NCBI RefSeq assembly: GCF_024139115.2
Contig: NW_026942958.1
Location: 496,001-560,000, forward strand
Direction of reading: 5' to 3'
Source of the DNA: Armigeres subalbatus
Lineage: Eukaryota > Arthropoda > Insecta > Diptera > Culicidae
DNA length: 64,000 nucleotides
Part shown: piece by piece, positions 57,601 through 64,000 of the stretch
Layout: each line of letters begins with the position of its first letter
How positions within the stretch are numbered: position 1 is the stretch's first letter
The notes under the pieces: generated by a model
The model's database searches: none
The model's input: only the letters and a program-made list of their open reading frames with translations
What the model was told of the DNA's origin: nothing
Made by a program: the position numbers and the translations under genes

Positions 57601-58190
57601 CAGATCAATACGGCTTTGTTGACCATTTGGTCCTATTCGAGTTACTTCACCAGTGTTCAAAATATTCAAATTGAAATCGTCACACAAATCATAGAAAATA
57701 GGCGCTCTATAATCGTCATACGTTTCGCCCCATCCAATACCATGTGCGTTCATATCACCCAATATCAATACTGGAGATGATAGGATGGTTTCTGCGCTCC
57801 AAAAATGTCGCCGATTAATAGATGCATTTGGAGTAATGTACACTGAAGCTATTCAAAGATCTTTATTCTTTACATTTATTTGGCAAGCGACGATCTCTAG
57901 GCCATTAACAGTCGGAATGGGAATTCTGTAGAAGGAGTAGCACTTTTGATCCCCAAAAGAACGCCACCATAATGATCATACCGATCTTGGCGAATAATAT
58001 TAAAATCGTGGAAGTTGATTTCATCTTCAGAAGAAAGCCAGGTTTCACAGAGTGCAAATATATCGCAATCAGGAATTGCGAATCAAAAACTTGAACACGT
58101 CTAATTTATTTTTCAGACTATGACAGTTCCACTGCAGCACAGTGATTGTATCTTGTATGGCCGTATTATCCATCGAAAGATACAATTTCT
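54620..58190 (-). pseudogene. C2 ORF2: endonuclease, RT and RNase H, broken
   Basis: It begins MDNTAIQDTITVLQWNCHSLKNK near 58172 and retains the endonuclease segment missing from C1 (CDIFALCETW-like, near 58050). The frame then shifts. Open pieces: endonuclease and linker 57843-57241 (ILGDMNAHG, SDHMPIV), RT 56803-56090 (YRPIAML, FLDIKGAFDSV, LADDAVV), thumb 56112-55564, and RNase H/C-terminus 55567-54620 (WVPSHCSIYGNEKADSLAK; CRCGAGYDDIDHVVWFC). RT motif B is deleted: about 48 bp including PQGSCLS are gone near 56380. A base lost near 55508 shifts RNase H. RT cannot be active. Confidence 0.9.
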
Positions 58191-58292
58191 GCAAGAAGGG
58201 CCATGAAACAGTCAATTGCTTCAGATAACTTTCTACTGTTGGTATAAAGAGGTCAATGAGTGGCCTCAATGAATTCGGAATATTGAAAAGAT

Positions 58293-59537
58293 TCAAAAAC
58301 GGTCCACGAGGTCCTTAAAGAAGATCAATCCTCCCTTGGACGAAATATTTTTTTGGAAGTGCGAGTAGCATTTTTTGTTTTCATTGATTCTCTTAGCCGG
58401 ATGTTGCTTGGAAACATCGGTTTTAGGCAATGGCGGGAATGTCTTGCTGCAACTAGGATCCAAAGGAGCAGTAAAGACAGATTGCTTCGGGATTTTAAAT
58501 AATCCCCCATTACCATCAGATTTAGGCAAGCTTCTAGGGATGATTTTTGTTTTCTTACGGCGCAATCCCGGGGAAGAAGGTTGCTTCCTCTTTTCGGGCA
58601 CGTGTACCGCCGAAGAATCAGCCATATCAGCTACGTCGGAGTCCAATTCATCAGTGGCAATAGAATCGTAGTAATCACTTACTCGAACGGCAGCTGAAAT
58701 AGCAGCCGTGGCGGTGGTTGTGGCGGATGTGTCTTGCGACTTAACCATTTCCGCATACGACTGCTTGGAGCGCTGTACCAACGAGCGCTTCACTTTTTGG
58801 GTGCGCTTTTTGTACACCGGGCATTCTTGCAAACCATGGGGAAGGATCCATGCCACAATAAGCGCACTTTGTAACTTGTTGTTGACAGGACTTTTCCCTA
58901 TGCTTTTCAAAACATTTGCCACAACGGGGCTTGTTGTCGCAAAACTCGGCAATGTGCCCCAACTGTTTGCAGTTGGTACAATTGAACACCCTCGGCACAA
59001 AAGACGCACCGGAAATAACATATTTTCAATATCTACATATTTTGGGAGAATCGAACCGGCGAACGTCACCCAGAAGCGAACCTGACTTAGAATACACTCT
59101 TTTACCATCTACCATGGTAGCTGAATGCAACTCCTTGCAATCCAAAATATCCACAGTAGACTCCATTGCATTCTTTATGCGACCCTTTCCAGTAAGTACA
59201 TCCTTGCAAGTTAGGCTCGCTGCGTTGATCACACCTTCGATTTCGACCTCCCGCGAGGACATAAACCAAATATTCAACATTGTAGGCCTTGTCTTTAGCG
59301 ATTTCGTTTGCATCCTTGTATGTAGGTGCGGTTATGCGTAGTTTGTTCCGATTTACCTGATGGAAATCAGTTTTCGGAAAACGACGCGTCAAATCTCGCT
59401 TAATGCCGAGAAAATCTAGGCTTTTCACTTTCTGCCGAAAGTAAACAACTCAAGGCCCAGGAGAAGATGCATGGTAGAATCGTGTGCGACCACCATCTTT
59501 GGGAGGCCCACTGCCCTCCGCAGTCTCCGCCTCCATT
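58293..59537 (-). pseudogene. C2 ORF1: gag-like protein, frameshifted
   Basis: The start is equivalent to C1 ATG 20146 at about 59537. There is a stop in place of the W of PGPWVVYF (near 59450) and frameshifts near 59230 and 59060. The zinc-knuckle part is in its own frame (CTNCKQLGHIAEFC, CGKCFEKHREKSC, CAYCGMDP) at 58980-58840, and the C-terminal third is open to 58293, extending beyond the C1 stop through PPLPKTDVSKQHPAKRINE. It therefore shows what the C1 frame lost. Confidence 0.85.
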
Positions 59538-59905
59538 ATCACCTCGCAAGGTGTTGGAAGTATAGTTATTACAAGCTAAGAACTAATAACTATTAACTAA
59601 TTAGAAAAAAAACTAATAAAAACTAATTCAAACTATTCTAATCAGACCCACTCTGTGGGAGAACAATACAACAATCTTTGCCACTTATCTGCGGCTGCTG
59701 CTGTAGGTAGCAGCAGAAACAATAGCCTGCTTCACTGGCGTCGCCAGAAGCAGCTACTTCCCCTCGCCGACAGTGATCGCCTTGGATCCGTAGGTAGGAT
59801 ACGCACCACACAAAAGCACTCGCACTACCGAACATAATCCGCGATGAGACACAGCACACACGTCTGGCTCGTTCGAACTATCGGCACGGAATCAATGCTT
59901 TACAT

Positions 59906-60458
59906 ATTGTTCAACATTTTGTTTTGATCATTCAACGTTTTGTCATTTTGAATTTTTGTCCCTCAGGCCTTCATCCACTGTGCTTTGCATGACAGGATTC
60001 AATAGGCTTTGATTACCTGAAATCCAAGCATATTACCAAATATACCATATTAATAATATAATTCAGTCTCACGAAATTTTGGTGGCCCCGCATGTGGCGC
60101 GATCAGGGACCATAAGGGTCGATACACGTTTAAATTAATGTACCCAAAATGTGAAGATCGTTACACACACTTCAAAAGGTTATCGAAAAAAGGGATGCCT
60201 GATCATTTTTGTGCACTTAATCAATTAAAGTTAATCGAATGTCAATAAAAAATCTTATATTGTAGCAGTAATATGATGGGCGTGTTTTTGCTAAATTGTA
60301 TAATAAATTTGATATTGTACGTTGAACTGTATCCGACGGAATAGTACCGCCGGGTGCATAATAACAAAATCGAGACTCGATGAATCAGTGGGGGAGCTAC
60401 GGGGTTACTATTGAAGTTGAAGCTTGTCTCGCTGCAACACTTTTTTGATTTTTTTTAA
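59906..60458. other. No gene recognised
   Basis: AT-rich spacer between C2 and D3, without recognisable features. Confidence 0.35.
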
Positions 60459-60475
60459 ATGATTTATTCATTTAT

Positions 60476-61206
60476 TCAGACTAAGGCCGAAGTGGCCTGT
60501 GCGGTATATAAGAGTCTTCTCCATTCGGCTCGGTCCATGGCTACACGTCGCCAACCACGCAGTCTACGGAGGGTCCGCAAGTCATCTTCCACCTGATCGA
60601 TCCACCTTGCCCGCTGTGCACCTCGCCTTTTTGTGCCCGTCGGATTGTTGTCGAGAACCATATTCACCGGGTTATTGTCCGACATTCTGGCTACGTGCCC
60701 GGCCCACCGCAGTCGTCCGATTTTCGCGGTGTGAACGATGGTTGGTTCTCCCAACAGCTGATGCAACTCGTGGTTCATTCGCCTCCTCCACGTACCGTCC
60801 GCCATCTGCACCCCACCATTGATGGTACGCAACACTTTCCTTTCAAAAACTCCCAGTGCGCGTTGGTCGTCCACGAGCATCGTCCAGGTCTCGTGTCCGT
60901 AGAGGACTACCGGTCTAATGAGCGTTTTGTAGATTGTCAGTTCGGTACGGCGGCGAACTCTATTCGATCGGAGCGTCTTGCGGAGTCCAAAGTACGTACG
61001 ATTTCCAGCCACTATGCGTCTTCGAATTTCACTGCTCGTGTCATTTTCGGCAGTCACCAGTGAGCCCAAATACACAAATTCTTCTACCACCTCGATTGAG
61101 TGAAGAGACGGAGTGAAGAGTCGTCAACACCGATGCAAACTCGCGGTGGGTGGCTCACATTGTCTTCTCTTGAACCTCTGCCTATCATGTACTTCGTCTT
61201 CGACGT
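60476..61206 (-). pseudogene. D3 C-terminal region
   Basis: After the MITE, SKTKYMIGR and VSHPPRV resume, with a frameshift near 61100. A 204-codon frame (61090-60476) then covers VEEFVYLGSLVTAEND, YGHETWTM, GVFERKVLRTINGG, RRRMNHELHQLLGEP, RWAGHVARMSD and RRLLYTAQATSALV. This basic, thumb-like and RNA/DNA-binding C-terminus is typical of the clade. The final codons overlap the hairpin at 60484-60498. Confidence 0.88.
60484..60498 (-). other. 3'-terminal hairpin of family D
   Basis: The sequence aggcc-gaagt-ggcct forms a 5-bp stem with a 5-base loop over the last codons, immediately before the A-rich tail. The same hairpin is kept in D2 (45395-45409). It could be a recognition element for the RT on its own RNA; this is inference from position and conservation in two copies. 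Confidence 0.55.
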
Positions 61207-61856
61207 CCCAAGCAACACCTCTTGTTTCTCAGTGAGTAACAAAAACTGTGGTGTGACTTACTAAAGGTCTGACTTATGCACAACGCGTCGTGTTTGGAAC
61301 TCCTTTGTGACACAAAAAGCGCAAGAGGTGGAGCCTATTTGCAACATCTTGCGGCTACAATGAAAATAAAAACACAAAAACCAACCGGGAATCGAACCAT
61401 GGACCTTGATATTTGCAACCTTCTACTGTAACCATCACACCATCAATTCTATTTGGAGATTCTGCTACAAGTGCACTACATAAACAACAAAGTCATTTGT
61501 AACTTCATTGTACCTTATACGGAACATGCAGGTGACTGTCAAAAATAAAATACTGCTCAGCCGAGCTCAAAGTGTTTTGCAACATATCAGAAACATTGTC
61601 GTAACAGTACTAAACCGAAGTTTTATTAATTCTGCAACTTATATGTTTTGTTTCTGATATGAAACACATCGAACTTTAAACCACCCAAGAAGTCAGATGG
61701 GTAGAATATTGCAACGCCACTTAAACGGAAATGAAACATTGTGTTTTTCTGAAATTAGGAAGTGGCTTTAATGTGACTCGATGTATTGCCAGTGTCTTCA
61801 ATGCAATTTATTAGGAACAAACACCTATTTGAAAGATGTTGCGCGTGCTGCTTGGG
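61207..61856. mobile_element. 650-bp element with inverted ends in D3
   Basis: It interrupts the D3 RT coding sequence between GLVINT and SKTKYM. The ends are cccaagcaacacctcttg and, reversed, cccaagcagcacgcgcaac. The rejoined RTE sequence (cgacgtgttgatgac) implies a duplication of only gt. The interior is AT-rich and includes a tRNA-like segment (61385-61465). No transposase is encoded. Confidence 0.82.
61385..61465 (-). repeat. tRNA-like fragment (SINE head or tRNA pseudogene)
   Basis: On the minus strand a gatggtgtgatggttac head is followed by a B-box word ggttcgattcccgg. The whole is about 70 nt but lacks a good acceptor stem. Non-functional as far as can be seen. Confidence 0.5.
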
Positions 61857-62800
61857 GTGTTGATGACTAGTCCGATCCGCTTGGCTTCCCTCTTCAGTCT
61901 GATGTAGGCTTCCTCCATCTTCTCAAAGTTACGTGCCATAATATCTATGTCGTCGGCGAAGCCAAATAGCTGGACGGACTTATTGAAAATTGTACCACTC
62001 GTGTTAATCCCTGCTCTTCGTATTACCCCTTCCAAAGCGATGTTGAATAGCAAACACGAAAGACCATCACCTTGCCGTAACCCTCTGCGGGCTTCGAAGG
62101 GACTCGAGAATGCCCCTGAAACTCGAACTACGCACATCACCCGATCCATCGTCGCTTTGATCAACCGTGTCAGTTTATCCGGAAAACCATGTTTGTGCAT
62201 TAGCTGCCATAGCTGGTCCCGATCGATTGTATCATATGCGGCTTTGAAGTCAATGAATAGATGATGTGTGGGCACGTTGTATTCGCGGCATTTCTGCAGT
62301 ACTTGGCGAATGGCAAACTCCTGGTCCGTGGTGGAGCGTTCGCCCATAAAACCCGCCTGGTACTGCCCCACGAACTCCCTTGCAGTTGGTGCTAGTCGAT
62401 GGCATAAACTTTACGAGAGTTCCTTGGAGGCGGCGTTCAGCAATGTTATTGCACGGTAGTTGCTACAATCCAGCTTATCGCCCTTTTTGTAGATAGGACA
62501 CACGACACCTTCCATCCACTCCTGCGGCAAAACTTCCTCCTTCCAAACCTTGGTAATTACCAAGTGCAGTGCTCTAGCCAGTGCCTCACCACCGTGTTTA
62601 AACAGCTCTCCTGGTAGTTGGTCAACCCCAGGGGCTTTGTTGTTCTTCAGTCGGCCAATCTCCTCCTGGATTTCCTGGAGATCCGGAGCCGGTAAAATTA
62701 TGTCCTGCGCGCGTTCTCCCAGGTCTATCACCATATCGCCATCTTCGACTGCCACATCGCCATTCAGGTGTTCTTCGTAGTGCTGCCGCCACCTTTAGAT
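61857..62800 (-). pseudogene. D3 reverse transcriptase, N-terminal and palm
   Basis: Frames 62755-62411 and 62371-61857 give NNKAPGVDQLPGELFKHGG, GVVCPIYKKGDKLDCSNYR, YQAGFMGERSTTDQ, LFIDFKAAYDTIDRD (motif A), RRGLRQGDGLSCLLFNIALE (motif B) and GFADDIDIMARNFEKMEE (motif C, catalytic Asp pair present). They are joined by one frameshift near 62400 (NAAS-KELS instead of NAAYKVLS). The palm is chemically complete, unlike D1. It is cut after GLVINT by the MITE at 61207-61856. Confidence 0.9.
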
Positions 62801-63013
62801 CACCTCACGCTCGTTCGTAAGAAGGTTCCCATTTATGTCCTTCCACATATCAGGCTGTGGCACGTAGCCCTTACGTGAACGGTTTAACTTCTCATAGAAC
62901 TTTCGTGTGTTATTAGCGCGGTACAGTTGCTCCGTCTCTTCACGGTTTCGATCTTCCTGCTGGCGCTTTTTCCTCCGGGAAATCGAGTTTTGTCTGTTCC
63001 GCGCCTGTTTATA

Positions 63014-63420
63014 TCATGCCTCGTTCGCCCTCGTGCGATGTTGCAATCTCGCCCATGCTGCATTCTTCTCTTCCACTAACTGCTCACATTCGCCGTCATA
63101 CCAGTCGTCCGGGGGCACCGTGCCAAGTCCAGCGGTTGCGGTGCTACCAATGGCGGATCGAATATCTCTCCAGCCATCTTTAAGAGACGCTGCGCCTAGC
63201 TGCTCTTCCGTTGGGAGTGCCACTTCCAGCTGCTGCGCGTATTCTTGGGCTAGTCTACCGTCTTGTAGCCGCCCAATGTTAAGCCGCGGCGTCCGACTTC
63301 GACGCGTGTTGTACACCGTCGAGAGTTTTGAGCGCAGGCATACTGCAACGAGGTAGTGGTCGGATTCAATATTCGCACTGCGGTAAGTGCGGACGTTCGT
63401 GATGTCGGAATAGAATTTAC
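63014..63420 (-). pseudogene. D3 endonuclease-RT linker
   Basis: The frame at 63316-63014 gives TPRLNIGRLQDGRLAQEYAQ, a LEVALPTEEQLG stretch, WYDGECEQLVEEKNAAWARL and RTRANEA. This charged linker follows the endonuclease; upstream 63420-63360 encodes the end of the endonuclease domain (S-DHYLVAVCL-like). Confidence 0.75.
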
Positions 63421-63444
63421 CGTCGATTAGAACGTGGTCGATTT

Positions 63445-63587
63445 CCCAGTCAACACAAGATCGTATATGATGTCATATAAGATGCTAAAGTGGAGGCGAT
63501 ATACGTACTTCCCCATACAACTTGTACGTATATGGCCTCCACTTTAGCATCTTATGTGGCATCATATACGACTTTGTGTTGACTGGG
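63445..63587. mobile_element. 143-bp near-perfect foldback MITE in D3
   Basis: The left arm (cccagtcaacacaagatcgt...) and right arm (...gactttgtgttgactggg) pair for about 63 bp with few mismatches, leaving a loop of roughly 15 bases near 63515. Comparison with D2 (gtcgatttggttt) implies insertion at the tt of cgatttgg, with a 2-bp duplication. No coding capacity; transcribed, it would be a long hairpin. Confidence 0.92.
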
Positions 63588-64000
63588 TTGGTTTTCCGTT
63601 TTTTGGTTAGGTGATCTCCGTGTAAACTCCATGGATATTTTTGCGGGGAGAGAAGTATGTCTGCTCCAGCTGCGCATAGAACGCTTCTTTCTCGTCGTCG
63701 GATCTCCCTTTCGTGTGGGCAGTGCACGTTGATGATGCTATAGTTGAAGGAACGGCCTTTTATCCTCAGCTTGCACATCCTTGCGTTGATTGGCTGCCAC
63801 CCAATCACGCGTTGGCGCATCTTTCCCAGCACTATGAAGCCGGTTCCCAGCTCGTTGGTGGTGCCACAGCTTTGGTAGAAGGTAGCCGCTCGATGCCCGC
63901 TTTTCCACACTTTATGTCCTGCCCAGCAAATCTCCTGCAGCGCCACGACGTCGAAGTTGCGGGGATGTAATTCATCTTAGATCATCCTGTCGCAACCTGC
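63588..64000 (-). pseudogene. D3 endonuclease, N-terminal part with core deletion
   Basis: The minus-strand frame begins before the window edge and includes ALQEICWAGHKVWKSGHRAA (catalytic Glu), CGTTNELGTGFIVLGKMRQ and MCKLRIKGRSFNYSIINVH. Near 63655 about 170 bp found in D2 are missing, removing the GDxNA motif. The first residues lie off the end of the window. Confidence 0.85.

Larger units (their letters stand above)
54576..59894 (-). mobile_element. Full-length I-group non-LTR retrotransposon C2
   Basis: This is the second full-length copy of the C1 family, in opposite orientation, 5319 bp. It has an exact 11-bp target duplication atgctttacat (54565-54575 and 59895-59905). The 5' end (right side) starts tgattccgtgccgatagttc like C1, and the 3' end is poly(A) after caaataaacgaacttgg. 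It is shorter than C1 mainly because about 310 bp of 3' untranslated region present in C1 are absent. Coding parts are at 58293-59530 and 54620-58190. Confidence 0.94.
60459..64000 (-). mobile_element. RTE-like family D, copy D3 (runs off the window)
   Basis: This is the best-preserved family D copy, on the minus strand. Its 3' end is at about 60459-60480: stop codon, then an aataaatgaataaat tail. The endonuclease start (WNCKSLGF-equivalent) lies at or beyond 64000, so the 5' end is outside. It is split by MITEs at 61207-61856 and 63445-63587. The endonuclease core is deleted near 63655, so the copy is non-autonomous. Confidence 0.9.

Overview
The window looks like intergenic or heterochromatic DNA from an insect, most probably a culicine mosquito of the Aedes type. 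This is an inference from the mix of families: RTE-like, R1-like and RNase H-bearing I-group non-LTR retrotransposons, a Penelope-like element, a mariner/Tc1-type transposon, tRNA-derived SINEs, minisatellites and many foldback MITEs. I could not run a search to confirm the species. No host protein-coding gene, rRNA, functional tRNA or CRISPR array can be supported. Every protein-coding stretch I can identify belongs to a transposable element, and every element examined carries inactivating damage.

Layout. 0-7.9 kb: a SINE, a 360-bp TA-flanked MITE, a decayed RTE-like copy (A1) and a degenerate pyrimidine-rich repeat field. 7.98-14.9 kb: an old R1-like element (B), split by a nearly full-length RTE-like copy (A2) and by a 5'-truncated RTE-like copy (A3) with a 15-bp target duplication; A2 itself carries a 104-bp MITE. 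15.3-16.9 kb: a satellite of about 155-bp units interrupted by a 423-bp MITE with a 10-bp target duplication. 19.8-25.5 kb: complete I-group element C1 (+ strand, 11-bp target duplication). 25.8-27.8 kb: a hAT-like non-autonomous element with nested insertions. 27.9-31.7 kb: a chimera in which a piece of RTE family D sits inside RTE family A (A4). 36.4-40.65 kb: RTE family E interrupted by a Penelope-like element with RT and GIY-YIG remnants. 42.5-45.4 kb: RTE family D copy D2, followed by a foldback built from GCCGAAA-type repeats. 51.5-53.3 kb: a mariner/Tc1-type element whose transposase would read through in frame but for one 503-bp MITE. 53.3-54.5 kb: a 23-bp minisatellite holding a SINE. 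54.6-59.9 kb: I-group copy C2 (- strand, 11-bp target duplication). 60.5-64.0 kb: RTE family D copy D3 (- strand), split by two MITEs and running off the window.

How the parts relate. The nesting gives a relative order of insertions: element B is older than A2 and A3, A2 is older than its MITE, E is older than the Penelope copy, and the satellite is older than its MITE. C1 and C2 are two insertions of one family with different lesions. The most informative observations are the exact target duplications, the A/D chimera with graded divergence from A2, a one-base frameshift shared by all three A copies long enough to show it, the precise MITE interruption of an otherwise open transposase, and three foldback elements that share a 12-base terminal motif. 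I found no convincing new host system; these are the leads I can support.
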